56,247 nucleotides of DNA from an uncultured Nocardioides sp. (GCA_902805885.1 CADCUM010000125.1:1-56247); one strand, 5' to 3'. Counted from the first letter of the stretch, positions 27,875 through 35,965 are shown. Notes: generated from the letters alone by a model not told the origin. A program made the numbers and translations.

Positions 27875-28971
27875 CCCAGGTCCAGGTCGACACCCCGGCG
27901 GTGCTGCGCGAGCACGCCGAGCAGGCGTACGCCGACGAGCTCGCCGCGCTGGCGGCGGTCGACGACCGGCCCCGCCCCCCGTCGTGGCGGCTCTCGCCGT
28001 GGGCGGTCGCGACGTACGTGCTGGGCGGCCGGCTGGCCGACGGGACCGTGATCACGCCGAAGTACCTCGGCCAGCGGCGGCTCGTCGAGGTGGCGATCTC
28101 CTCGCTCGCGACCGACCGGGCCCTGCTGCTGCTCGGCGTCCCGGGCACCGCCAAGACGTGGCTCGGGGAGCACCTCGCGGCGGCCGTCAGCGGCAGCTCC
28201 ACGCTGGTCGTCCAGGGCACGGCCGGCACCCAGGAGGAGGCCCTGCGCTACGGCTGGAACTACGCCAGGTTGCTCGCGGAGGGGCCCTCCCGTGAGGCGC
28301 TGGTGCCCGGCCCGGTGATGCGGGCCATGGAGACCGGGGCCATCGCGCGGGTGGAGGAGCTGACCCGCATCCCCTCCGACGTCCAGGACGCGCTGATCAG
28401 CATCCTCTCCGAGAAGACCCTGCCGATCCCCGAGCTCGACGAGGAGGTGCAGGCCCGCCCGGGCTTCAACGTCATCGCCACGGCCAACAACCGCGACAAG
28501 GGCGTCAACGAGCTCTCGTCCGCCCTGCGGCGGCGGTTCAACACCGTCGTGCTGCCGCTGCCGGACACGCTCGACCAGGAGGTCGAGATCGTCCGCACCC
28601 GCGTGACCCAGCTGGGCGCGTCGCTGGAGCTGCCGGCGGACCTGGAGTCCCTCTCCGAGATCCAGCGCGTCGTCACCGTGATGCGCGAGCTGCGCAGCGG
28701 GGTGACCACCGACCAGCGGACCACCATCAAGTCCCCCTCGGCGACCCTGTCGACGGCGGAGGCGATCTCGGTGATGACCAACGGGCTGGCCCTCGCCGCC
28801 CACTTCGGCGACGGCGTGGTCCGCGCCGACGACGTCGCGGCGGGGCTGCTGGGTGCCGTCGTCAAGGACCCCGTCCAGGACCGCCTGGTGTGGCAGGAGT
28901 ACCTCGAGACGGTGGTGCGCAACCGCAAGGAGTGGAACGACCTCTACCGCGCCTGCCGCGACCTGGGCTGA
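27871..28971 (+). CDS. MoxR-type AAA+ ATPase (YehL-like), cassette gene 3
   Basis: A 366-residue AAA+ ATPase. Walker A is GVPGTAKT (89-96). The Walker B region is IARVEELTRI, with VEE in place of the common DE(I/V)N. Sensor 1 lies in VIATANNRDKG, and the arginine-finger helix is ALRRRFN. MoxR ATPases work as chaperones with VWA-domain partners to mature or remodel protein complexes; the VWA gene lies two genes downstream. The start overlaps DUF5691. Confidence 0.92.
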   Translation: MTQVQVDTPAVLREHAEQAYADELAALAAVDDRPRPPSWRLSPWAVATYVLGGRLADGTVITPKYLGQRRLVEVAISSLATDRALLLLGVPGTAKTWLGEHLAAAVSGSSTLVVQGTAGTQEEALRYGWNYARLLAEGPSREALVPGPVMRAMETGAIARVEELTRIPSDVQDALISILSEKTLPIPELDEEVQARPGFNVIATANNRDKGVNELSSALRRRFNTVVLPLPDTLDQEVEIVRTRVTQLGASLELPADLESLSEIQRVVTVMRELRSGVTTDQRTTIKSPSATLSTAEAISVMTNGLALAAHFGDGVVRADDVAAGLLGAVVKDPVQDRLVWQEYLETVVRNRKEWNDLYRACRDLG

Positions 28972-28979
28972 GGAGTCCC

Positions 28980-31232
28980 GTGCCTGTCGACGTCTACGGC
29001 GTGCGCCACCACGGACCGGGGTCGGCCCGGTCGGTGCGGGAGGCGCTCGAGGCACGGCCCCCCGACCTGCTCCTGGTCGAGGGGTGTCCCGAGCTGGACG
29101 GGATCGTCCACCTGCTCGGCGAGCCCGACATGGTCCCGCCGGTCGCCGGACTGGTGTACGCCGTCGACGACCCCCGACGCGCGACCTTCTACCCGCTGGC
29201 GCACTTCTCGCCCGAGTGGGTCGCCGTGCGCTGGGCGCTGGCGCGGGGCGTCCCGGTGCGGTTCCTCGACCTGCCCGCCACCCACGCGTTCGCCCTCGAG
29301 GAGGCCGGCGCGCCACCGACGCGCGAGGCGGGCGACCCCCTGGCCACCCTGGCCGCAGCGGCCGGGTACGACGACGCCGAGCGATGGTGGGAGGACGCGG
29401 TCGAGCAGCGGCACGACTCCCCGGCGGAGCGGTTCGACGCCATCCGGGAGGCGATGGCGTCCGTTCGGGAGGCGGACCCCCGGCCCGACGACGACCCGGG
29501 TGTGGTCGGCAACCTGCGCCGGGAGGCGTGGATGCGCAAGGTCCTGCGCGCCGCGGTCAAGGAGCAGCCGGACGCTCGTACGGCGGTGGTGTGCGGAGCC
29601 TGGCACGCGCCCGCGCTGGTCCCGGAGGAATTCCCGCCGCTCAGCCACGACCGGCCCCTGGTCACGGGGCTGCCCCGCACCAAGGTGGCGGCGGCGTGGA
29701 CGCCCTGGACCTCCGCCCGCCTGAGCTACGCCTCGGGGTACGGCGCCGGAGTCACCGCCCCGGGCTGGTACCAGCACCTCTTCGACCACCTGAGCGGTGA
29801 GCGGCCCGACCAGCGTGACCTGGCCACGACCTGGTTGGTGCGCGTGGCCAGGACCCTGCGCGAGGAGCGGCTGGACGCCTCCACCGCCGCGGTCGTCGAG
29901 GCGGCGCGCCTCGCCGAGACCCTGTCCATCGTGCGGGGACGCCCGTCCGTCGGGCTGACCGAGCTCGACGACGCCGCCCAGAGCGTGCTGTGCGAGGGGT
30001 CGCGGCTGCCCCTCGACCTCGTCCACTCGCGCCTCGTCGTCGGCGAGGAGCTGGGCTCGGTCCCGGACTCGGCCCCCGTCGTGCCGCTGGCCGCGGACCT
30101 CGCGCGCCAGCAGCGCTCGCTGCGGCTGAAGCCGTCGGCGTCGGTGCAGGAGGTCGACCTCGACCTCCGCCGGCCGGCGCAGCTCGACCGCTCGGTGCTG
30201 CTCCACCGGCTGGCGATCCTCGGCGTCCCCTGGGGAGTGCCGGCCGACACCGGACGCACGACCGGCACCTTCAAGGAGAGCTGGCGGCTCGAGTGGCGGC
30301 CCGAGCTCGCGGTGGACCTCGTCGAGGCAGGCGTGTGGGGCACGACCGTCGCAGCCGCCGCTTCCGCGCGGGCCGCCGACCGGGCCGAGGGATCCGCCGA
30401 CCTGGCGGAGCTCGCGGGGCTGGTGGGCGCCTGCCTGACCGCCGACCTGCCCGACGGGGTGACCGCCGTGCTGGCGGCCCTCGACGCGCGGGCCGCCGTG
30501 CAGCACGACGTCCCTGCCCTGCTCCACACCGTCGAACCGCTCGCCCGCACCTGCCGCTACGGCGACGTGCGGGGGGTCGACACCGCCCGCGTCAGGGACG
30601 TGCTCGTCGCAACCGCCGTCCGCGCCTGCGTCGGGCTGCCCATGGCGTGCGCCGGCCTCGACGAGGAGTCGGCGGACGTGATGGGTACGGCGATCGACGG
30701 CGCCCAGCGGGGCCTGGCCCTCCTCGAGGACGCCGACCTCGACGCCACGTGGCACCTGGCGCTGGAGCGGCTCTCGGCGCCCGAGCACGTCGCCGGCACC
30801 GTGGCCGGCCGGGCCACCCGCATCCTGCTCGACGCGGGCCGGCTCGCCCGGGACGACGTGGCGCGCCGGATGGGCCGGCGCCTGTCGGTGGCCGCGCCCG
30901 CACCGCAGGCCGCTGCCTGGCTGGAGGGGTTCCTCGCCGGGGACGCGGTCCTGCTGGTCCACGACCCCGCCCTCCTGGGTCTGGTCGACCGGTGGCTGTC
31001 CGACGTCGAGGACGCCGTCTTCGAGGACCTCCTCCCGCTGGTGCGCCGCACCTTCGCCGACTTCAGCAAGGCCGAGCGGCGCACGATCGGGGAGCGGGTG
31101 TCGCGTCTCCACGGGGGCCGGGCCGACGACCCTGCACCGAGCCTCGACCTCGACCTCGAGCAGGCGACCCCGGCCGTCCTCGCCGTCGGGCGGTTGCTCG
31201 GATGGGAGGTGGCCCGTGGCGGAGCAGCGTGA
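28980..31232 (+). CDS. DUF5682 family protein (YehM-like), cassette gene 4
   Basis: A 750-residue protein, the largest of the cassette. The N-terminal 210 residues carry two GxxH motifs, GVRH (7-10) and GAWH (206-209), and an acidic LLVEG (Glu34). This pattern recalls the TraB/TIKI/ChaN-like metal-dependent hydrolases, so the N-terminal region may be an enzyme; this is my inference. The long C-terminal part is helical and repeat-like. AGGAG precedes the GTG at 28980. The gene overlaps the VWA gene by 17 bases. Confidence 0.82.
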   Translation: MPVDVYGVRHHGPGSARSVREALEARPPDLLLVEGCPELDGIVHLLGEPDMVPPVAGLVYAVDDPRRATFYPLAHFSPEWVAVRWALARGVPVRFLDLPATHAFALEEAGAPPTREAGDPLATLAAAAGYDDAERWWEDAVEQRHDSPAERFDAIREAMASVREADPRPDDDPGVVGNLRREAWMRKVLRAAVKEQPDARTAVVCGAWHAPALVPEEFPPLSHDRPLVTGLPRTKVAAAWTPWTSARLSYASGYGAGVTAPGWYQHLFDHLSGERPDQRDLATTWLVRVARTLREERLDASTAAVVEAARLAETLSIVRGRPSVGLTELDDAAQSVLCEGSRLPLDLVHSRLVVGEELGSVPDSAPVVPLAADLARQQRSLRLKPSASVQEVDLDLRRPAQLDRSVLLHRLAILGVPWGVPADTGRTTGTFKESWRLEWRPELAVDLVEAGVWGTTVAAAASARAADRAEGSADLAELAGLVGACLTADLPDGVTAVLAALDARAAVQHDVPALLHTVEPLARTCRYGDVRGVDTARVRDVLVATAVRACVGLPMACAGLDEESADVMGTAIDGAQRGLALLEDADLDATWHLALERLSAPEHVAGTVAGRATRILLDAGRLARDDVARRMGRRLSVAAPAPQAAAWLEGFLAGDAVLLVHDPALLGLVDRWLSDVEDAVFEDLLPLVRRTFADFSKAERRTIGERVSRLHGGRADDPAPSLDLDLEQATPAVLAVGRLLGWEVARGGAA

Positions 31233-32400
31233 CCGGCTGACGAGGTGGCGCCTGGTCCTCGGGGGCGGCGACGCCGACGGGGTCAGCCGCGAGGACGGCA
31301 GCGGGGTGTCCCTGACCCCCGACGACGCGAAGCGGGACGGCGCGCTCTCCGACCTGTACGACGGCGAGCGCCGCGGCGGGCTCGGCGCCTCCTCGCCGCG
31401 CGTGGCGCGGTGGCTCGGCGACATCCGGGGCTACTTCCCGTCCTCCGTCGTCCAGGTCATGCAGGGTGACGCGATGGAGCGGCTGGGACTGAGCCGGATG
31501 CTCCTCGAGCCCGAGACGATGCGTGCGGTGCAGCCGGACGTCTCGCTCGTCAGCACGCTGATCGGGCTCGGTCGCGTCATCCCGGAGCACTCGCGCGAGA
31601 CCGCGCGGGCCGTCGTACGCCAGGTGACCGACGAGCTGGAGGAGCGCCTCAGGCAGCGGACGGTGCAGGCCGTGACCGGGGCCCTCGACCGCGCGGCCCG
31701 CACCCGCAGGCCGCGCCTCAAGGACGTCGACTGGAACCGGACCGTCGCGGCCAACCTCAGGCACTACCTGCCGGAGCAGCGGACGGTCGTGCCGGAGCGA
31801 CTCGTGGGCTACGCCCGACGGTCCACGCAGGTCGAGCGCGAGATCATCCTGTGCATCGACCAGTCGGGCTCCATGGCGGAGTCGATCGTGTTCAGCTCGG
31901 TCTTCGGCGCGGTCCTGGCCTCGCTCTCGTCGGTCAGCACGCGCCTGGTCGTCTTCGACACCGAGGTCGTCGACCTCACCGAGGAGCTCGACGACCCGGT
32001 CGACGTGCTCTTCGGGGTGCAGCTCGGCGGCGGCACCGACATCAACCGGGCCCTCGCCTACTGCCAGCAGCAGATCACCCAGCCGGCTGACACCGTCCTG
32101 GTGCTGATCAGCGACCTCTACGAGGGCGGCATCGCCGAGGAGATGGTGGCGCGCGCCCGGTCGGTCGTGGCCGGGGGGACGACGATGGTGGCGCTGCTCG
32201 CGCTGAGCGACTCGGGCCAGCCGTCGTTCGACGCCGACCACGCGGCCGCGCTGTCCGAGGTGGGTGTCCCGTCCTTCGCCTGCACCCCGGACCTCTTCCC
32301 GGACCTGATGGCCGCGGCGATCGAGCGCCGCGACATCGGCACCTGGGCGGCGGCCAACGACGTGGTCACGACCCACGAGACGACGGGGCCCGGGTCCTGA
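31216..32400 (+). CDS. VWA domain protein (YehP-like), cassette gene 5
   Basis: A 394-residue protein with a helical N-terminal half (about 1-200) and a C-terminal von Willebrand A domain. A complete MIDAS is visible: DQSGS (215-219), the Thr in GGGTDI, and the Asp in LISDLYEG. It should bind Mg or Mn and pair with the MoxR ATPase. The GTG start lies within the end of DUF5682, so it is translated by coupling. It is the last gene of the cassette. Confidence 0.92.
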   Translation: MAEQRDRLTRWRLVLGGGDADGVSREDGSGVSLTPDDAKRDGALSDLYDGERRGGLGASSPRVARWLGDIRGYFPSSVVQVMQGDAMERLGLSRMLLEPETMRAVQPDVSLVSTLIGLGRVIPEHSRETARAVVRQVTDELEERLRQRTVQAVTGALDRAARTRRPRLKDVDWNRTVAANLRHYLPEQRTVVPERLVGYARRSTQVEREIILCIDQSGSMAESIVFSSVFGAVLASLSSVSTRLVVFDTEVVDLTEELDDPVDVLFGVQLGGGTDINRALAYCQQQITQPADTVLVLISDLYEGGIAEEMVARARSVVAGGTTMVALLALSDSGQPSFDADHAAALSEVGVPSFACTPDLFPDLMAAAIERRDIGTWAAANDVVTTHETTGPGS

Positions 32401-32578
32401 CGCCAGGGCCCGCTCACCGGCCCCGGGTCGTCGCCGACTGCTCGTCGCCGACGGCCGCCTGTTGACCGGATGCTGTCAGTGGCCAGAGGAGACCCGGTCC
32501 GCCTCTCGTGGCCACCCGCCGCACACCGCTACCGTCGCGGGGAAACGCTGGTGCTCGGGTGATCTGGGAGAAGTGCGC

Positions 32579-32659
32579 ATGATCGTGTGGTCGGACGTCG
32601 ACGACGGCCGTGAGGACCCGACGGCCTCGCCCGAGGTGTCGCCGGAGGACGCTGCCTGA
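32579..32659 (+). CDS. 26-residue acidic micro-ORF
   Basis: The ATG at 32579 has GGGAG about 9 bases upstream and encodes a very acidic peptide beginning MIVWSDVDDGRED and ending SPEDAA. Its start resembles that of a second micro-ORF at 45374 (MNVWIDDDDEDE). The stop codon begins a tandem repeat. It may be a real small protein, but the frame is short. Confidence 0.4.
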   Translation: MIVWSDVDDGREDPTASPEVSPEDAA

Positions 32660-32702
32660 CCGGCTGCGCTGCCTGACCGGCTGCGCTGCCTTGACCGACT
32701 GC
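32651..32702 (+). repeat. Three tandem 17-18 bp units over the micro-ORF stop
   Basis: GCTGCCTGACCGGCTGC occurs at 32651-32667 and 32668-32684, and a variant with one extra base at 32685-32702. The TGA of the first unit is the stop of the micro-ORF. Confidence 0.85.
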
Positions 32703-32717
32703 GCTGCGGGTGGTGGT

Positions 32718-32793
32718 TGGTGCCCCAGGCCAGAGTCGAACTGGCGACCTTTCGCTTAGGAGGCGGCTGCTCTATCCACTGAGCTACTGGGGC
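32718..32793 (-). tRNA. tRNA-Arg (anticodon CCT), CCA encoded
   Basis: The minus strand folds as a tRNA with a perfect 7-bp acceptor stem (GCCCCAG/CTGGGGC), D stem GCTC/GAGC and T stem GCCAG/CTGGC with a TTCGACT loop. The anticodon loop is CTCCTAA, anticodon CCT. CCA follows A73. The top two pairs of the anticodon stem are mismatched (G27-A43, C28-A42), which is unusual. Confidence 0.9.
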
Positions 32794-32836
32794 GCGCCGT
32801 GCACCGGTTCTCGGAGAACCCCGCACGCGCGCGGCC

Positions 32837-32866
32837 ATTTTGTCAGCAGGCCGACAGCGTGACCAA
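32837..32866 (-). promoter_or_regulatory. Possible promoter of tRNA-Arg
   Basis: On the minus strand TTGGTC (32866-32861) and CAAAAT (32842-32837) are 18 bases apart, about 44 bases before the tRNA. It contains the only A-rich run in the gap. The rest of the gene-free stretch 32794-33144 shows only the hairpin at 33040. Confidence 0.4.
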
Positions 32867-33039
32867 CGCGGGCCCGGCCGCAGGGTCGGAGGGCCGGCCC
32901 GACCGGCCGTCGCACGGCGCGGTGGAGGGCGCCCACCGCGGTGTGCTCGACGACTCCGTCCACAGGTTGGCGGTGTCGCGCGCCCCGGGGGCCAGAGCCC
33001 CCCGGGTGAGGCGGTCATCCCTGGTCTGCGAGCTGGTCT

Positions 33040-33062
33040 CGACCGACCGGGGTCGGTCGTTT
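33040..33062 (+). terminator. Hairpin with short T run upstream of the LCP gene
   Basis: CGACCGACC (33040-33048) pairs with GGTCGGTCG (33051-33059), followed by TTT. No rightward gene precedes it closely, so it could also be an operator or leader structure for the LCP gene. Confidence 0.35.
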
Positions 33063-33144
33063 GGCGCCGCGGGTGTCGCGGGAGATGATTGCGGGTGGTC
33101 GAGTAGGTTTCGACCGGTCAGCCAGCCCGAGCCCGAGGTGCCCC

Positions 33145-34467
33145 GTGTCAGATGAGTCGCGTCCTGAGGCGGCTGGCGGCACCCCGAAGCGCAAGGGTCG
33201 GGTGAAGAAGAAGCACACGATCGGGCGGGTGATCCTCGGCTCCGTCCTCGTGCTCTCCCTCGTCACGGCGCTCGCGTCGATCTACCTGGTCCGGCGCCTC
33301 GACGGCAACCTCGACGTGCGCGACCCCACGGAGGCGCTCGGGACGGACCGGCCGGAGGAGATCTACAAGGGCAACGGCGAGCCGCTCGACATCCTGGTCC
33401 TGGGTGACGACAGCCGCGAGGGAGAGAACTCCACGGCCGTCAAGGACAACCAGACCGGAGGCGGGTCCGACACCACGATCCTGGTGCACCTGTCCGCCGA
33501 CCGCACCCGGGCGTACGCCGTCTCGATCCCCCGGGACTCGATCGTGGACCGGCCCGAGTGCGGGGTGGACGACCAGATCCCGGCCGCGACCGACGTCCAG
33601 TGGAACGAGGCGTTCTCCGTCGGGGCCGCCCAGGACGCTGCTCCGGAGGGCGGCGGCGGCCCCGCCTGCACCCAGCGCCAGCTCGAGGCGACCACGAAGG
33701 TGCTGGTGGAGCACTACGTGGCCGTCGACTTCAGCGGTTTCCAGGACATGGTCGACGCCGTCGACGGCGTGCCGGTCTGCGTCCCCGAGGAGATCAACGA
33801 CCCCAGCAAGGGCATCTACGTCCCCAAGGGGGACCCCGCGCTGCTGAAGGGCGACCAGGCGCTCGACTACGTCCGGGTCCGCTCCAAGGTCGGCGACCAG
33901 TCGGACCTCGGTCGGATCAAGCGGCAGCAGACGTTCATCGCCGCCCTGGTCAACAAGGTGAAGTCGGCCGGCACCCTCAGCCGGCTCGACCGTGTGGTGC
34001 GGTTCCTCGACGCGGCGACGAGCTCCCTCGAGGTGAGCACCGGCCTGGGCTCCACCACCCGGCTCGGCAAGCTCGCCATGCAGCTGCAGAGCATCGGGCT
34101 GGAGAAGGTCCAGTTCGTCACGGTGCCCACCGAGTACTCCGCCGACTTCAACCGGCTCTACTGGACCGACGAGGCCAAGGAGCTGTGGCGGCTGATCCGC
34201 ATGGACAAGCCGCTGCCCAAGAAGTTCCTCGGCGGTGCGATCACCGCGGCCAAGCCGCCCGGCGCGTCCGAGACCCCGGCGCCGACCGATCCCACGGGGA
34301 CCGAGACGCCGGCCGAGACGCCCAGCGAGACGCCGTCGCCCACGGAGACGTCGTCGCCGCCCGACGAGACGCCGTCCGAGCCGACCGGCACCGCGACTCC
34401 CAGCGCACCGAGCGACGTCCCGACGGTGTCGCCGGAGGAAGCCGCCGACGCCGGGCTCTGCTCGTGA
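33145..34467 (+). CDS. LCP (LytR-CpsA-Psr) family wall polymer ligase
   Basis: A 440-residue membrane-anchored enzyme that attaches glycopolymers to peptidoglycan. A basic cytoplasmic N-terminus is followed by one membrane helix (about 32-53) and the LCP domain. Conserved residues appear in ILVLGDDSRE, ADRTRAYAVSIPRDS and ALDYVRVRSKVGDQSDLGRIKRQQ, quoted here as VGDQSDLGRIKRQQ. The last 85 residues form a Pro/Thr/Glu/Ser-rich extracellular tail. I chose the GTG at 33145 with GAGGTG 4 bases upstream. The stop overlaps the next gene's GTG (GTGA). Confidence 0.9.
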   Translation: MSDESRPEAAGGTPKRKGRVKKKHTIGRVILGSVLVLSLVTALASIYLVRRLDGNLDVRDPTEALGTDRPEEIYKGNGEPLDILVLGDDSREGENSTAVKDNQTGGGSDTTILVHLSADRTRAYAVSIPRDSIVDRPECGVDDQIPAATDVQWNEAFSVGAAQDAAPEGGGGPACTQRQLEATTKVLVEHYVAVDFSGFQDMVDAVDGVPVCVPEEINDPSKGIYVPKGDPALLKGDQALDYVRVRSKVGDQSDLGRIKRQQTFIAALVNKVKSAGTLSRLDRVVRFLDAATSSLEVSTGLGSTTRLGKLAMQLQSIGLEKVQFVTVPTEYSADFNRLYWTDEAKELWRLIRMDKPLPKKFLGGAITAAKPPGASETPAPTDPTGTETPAETPSETPSPTETSSPPDETPSEPTGTATPSAPSDVPTVSPEEAADAGLCS

Positions 34468-34781
34468 GCGGAACGGGCCGGCTGCCGGGGAGCGACCCGC
34501 TGCGCCCTGAGTCGGTCAGTGACTCAACCGCCAGCGCGTCTGAGTCGGTCAGTGACTCAACCGCCAGCGCGTCTGAGTCGCTCTGTGACTCAACCGCCAG
34601 CGCGTCTGAGTCGCTCAGTGACTCAGGGCCCAGCCGCACCGAGTCCGCCTGGGAACGCCGCCGCCGGCTCGCGGCAGCGTTCGGAGACGTGCTCCCGGAG
34701 CAGACGTCCGACGACGCGGCGACGTCCGGGGGCAAGGGCGACGACTGGTACCGCGAGCAGGTCCCGCCGCACCACGGCTGA
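34464..34781 (+). CDS. Small Ser-rich repeat protein coupled to the LCP gene
   Basis: A 105-residue protein whose GTG overlaps the LCP stop. The N-terminal half is an 11-residue repeat, ESVSDSTASAS, present three times plus a partial fourth copy. The C-terminal half (ESAWERRRRLAAAFGDVLPE to the terminal QVPPHHG) resembles a conserved actinobacterial small protein that I recall following LCP or related genes. It has no signal peptide or membrane segment. Function unknown. The repeat region is likely length-variable between strains. Confidence 0.75.
   Translation: MSGTGRLPGSDPLRPESVSDSTASASESVSDSTASASESLCDSTASASESLSDSGPSRTESAWERRRRLAAAFGDVLPEQTSDDAATSGGKGDDWYREQVPPHHG
34508..34625 (+). repeat. 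33-bp coding tandem repeat with internal dyads
   Basis: Units start at 34508, 34541 and 34574, with a partial unit from 34607. Each holds the dyad TGAGTC...GACTCA in a 19-base segment. The third unit differs by a few bases, giving Leu-Cys for Val-Ser. Confidence 0.9.
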
Positions 34782-34872
34782 CCCGGGGCTGACCGGGGCT
34801 GACCGGGGCTGACCGGGGCTGACCGGGGCTGACCGGGCGGTGCGTCGCCAGCCCATGAGCGTCCCGGGTCAG
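34778..34872. repeat. 10-bp tandem array bounded by inverted ends between convergent genes
   Basis: About six copies of TGACCGGGGC (first copy with one extra C) run from the Ser-rich gene's stop at 34779 to about 34838. CTGACCCGGG (34778-34787) and CCCGGGTCAG (34863-34872) form an inverted repeat that includes both stop codons of the convergent genes. Confidence 0.8.
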
Positions 34873-35249
34873 GCGCCCGGCCCGGACCCCTCGCGCTCCT
34901 TCAGCAGGTCGCGGATCTCCTCGAGCAGCGCGATGTCGGCCGGCTTGCCCTCCTCCTCGGACGGGAAGTAGAGCTCCTTCGCCTTGGTGTAGGGCAGCAC
35001 GACGGCGTAGTAGACGACGGCCGCGAGGATCACGAACGCGGTCAGCGCGGTGAGGAACGGGCCCACCTCGACGTCCCCCGGGGCGAAGTCGTCGAAGTTC
35101 GGCTCGGCGTTGCCGGTGAGCTTGGCCACCAGCGAGAGCAGCATCTCGGTGAACGCGGTGACCACCGCGGCGAACGCCGTACCGATGATGACGGCGACGG
35201 CGAGCTCGACGAGGTTGCCACGGAGGATGAAGTTCTTGAACCCGGTCAT
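34869..35249 (-). CDS. mscL: Large-conductance mechanosensitive channel
   Basis: A 126-residue inner-membrane channel that opens under hypo-osmotic stress. The start MTGFKNFILRGNLVELAVAV matches MscL, with TM1 about 13-40 (AVIIGTAFAAVVTAF) and TM2 about 70-92. The C-terminal helix ends the protein in a short acidic bundle (LLEEIRDLLKERE). I chose the ATG at 35249. It is the last gene of a leftward run fmdB - SAF protein - mscL. Confidence 0.95.
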   Translation of the reverse strand: MTGFKNFILRGNLVELAVAVIIGTAFAAVVTAFTEMLLSLVAKLTGNAEPNFDDFAPGDVEVGPFLTALTAFVILAAVVYYAVVLPYTKAKELYFPSEEEGKPADIALLEEIRDLLKEREGSGPGA

Positions 35250-35313
35250 GTGCGCGTGCCCCTTCCGGCGGCCCGCGTACGACGTCGGTGAGGTGGGTGC
35301 GGGCGCCGGCACG

Positions 35314-35952
35314 CTAGCGCGCCCAGACGACGGTGAGGAACTGCGAGACCCACGCGCTGGTGACGTCCAGGCTGTCGCCGGGGGGCAGGCCGACGACCAC
35401 GAGCGCCCCGGACGTGGCGGTGCCGGACGGCGTCTCGGGCTCGTCGGGGACGGCCAGCACGGTCACCCCGGCCGCCAGCACCGTCGTGGCGCCGGTGGCG
35501 GGGTCGGTCGCCAGCAGGTCGACCTCGTCGCCGGCCCGCAGCAGCGCCGCCACCCCGGCGTCGGAGATCCGGACGGGGAGCACGGCCTCGCCGACCTGCG
35601 CGCGGGCGAGGCCGGGGCCGACGAGGCGGACGGCGGTGAGGGGCTCGCCGCGCGAGACCGGCGCGGCCAGCACCCGCCCCACGACGGTCCGCGCCAGGCC
35701 GTCGGGGGCAGCGTCGAGCGGGAACCGGCGCGTCGTCACGTCGGAGGCGGTCAACGGCGCTCCCGCCGGCAGGTCGCGCGCGGCCACGGTGACGACCACC
35801 GTCGGCTCCGGGGGAGGCGCGGCGGCCCGGACCCCGGCCAGGGCCGCCACCCCGACCAGCAGCGAGGCGACGAGCCGGCGCCGCAGCAGCAGGTGGCGGC
35901 GTACGACGCGGAGCCGGCGGCGGGCGGGACTCAGGCGCGAGAGGGGACGCAT
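35314..35952 (-). CDS. SAF domain protein (CpaB/RcpC-like)
   Basis: A 212-residue protein with an Arg-rich N-terminus, one membrane segment (about 27-46), and an SAF domain (about 50-115) with ARDLPAGAPLTASDV. This is the layout of CpaB/RcpC pilus-assembly proteins. No tad/flp pilus genes are nearby, so a pilus role is not supported by context. In several actinobacteria a similar protein sits between fmdB and mscL (recollection). Confidence 0.82.
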   Translation of the reverse strand: MRPLSRLSPARRRLRVVRRHLLLRRRLVASLLVGVAALAGVRAAAPPPEPTVVVTVAARDLPAGAPLTASDVTTRRFPLDAAPDGLARTVVGRVLAAPVSRGEPLTAVRLVGPGLARAQVGEAVLPVRISDAGVAALLRAGDEVDLLATDPATGATTVLAAGVTVLAVPDEPETPSGTATSGALVVVGLPPGDSLDVTSAWVSQFLTVVWAR

Positions 35953-35965
35953 CCTCCGACGCTAG

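Noticed and set aside
26245..29316. A 1023-residue frame antisense to DUF5691 and the AAA+ gene
   Set aside because: Ser/Arg/Ala-rich shadow; the plus strand carries overlapping, motif-bearing genes.
34508..34625. CRISPR array
   Set aside because: The repeats are contiguous without spacers and lie in a coding frame.
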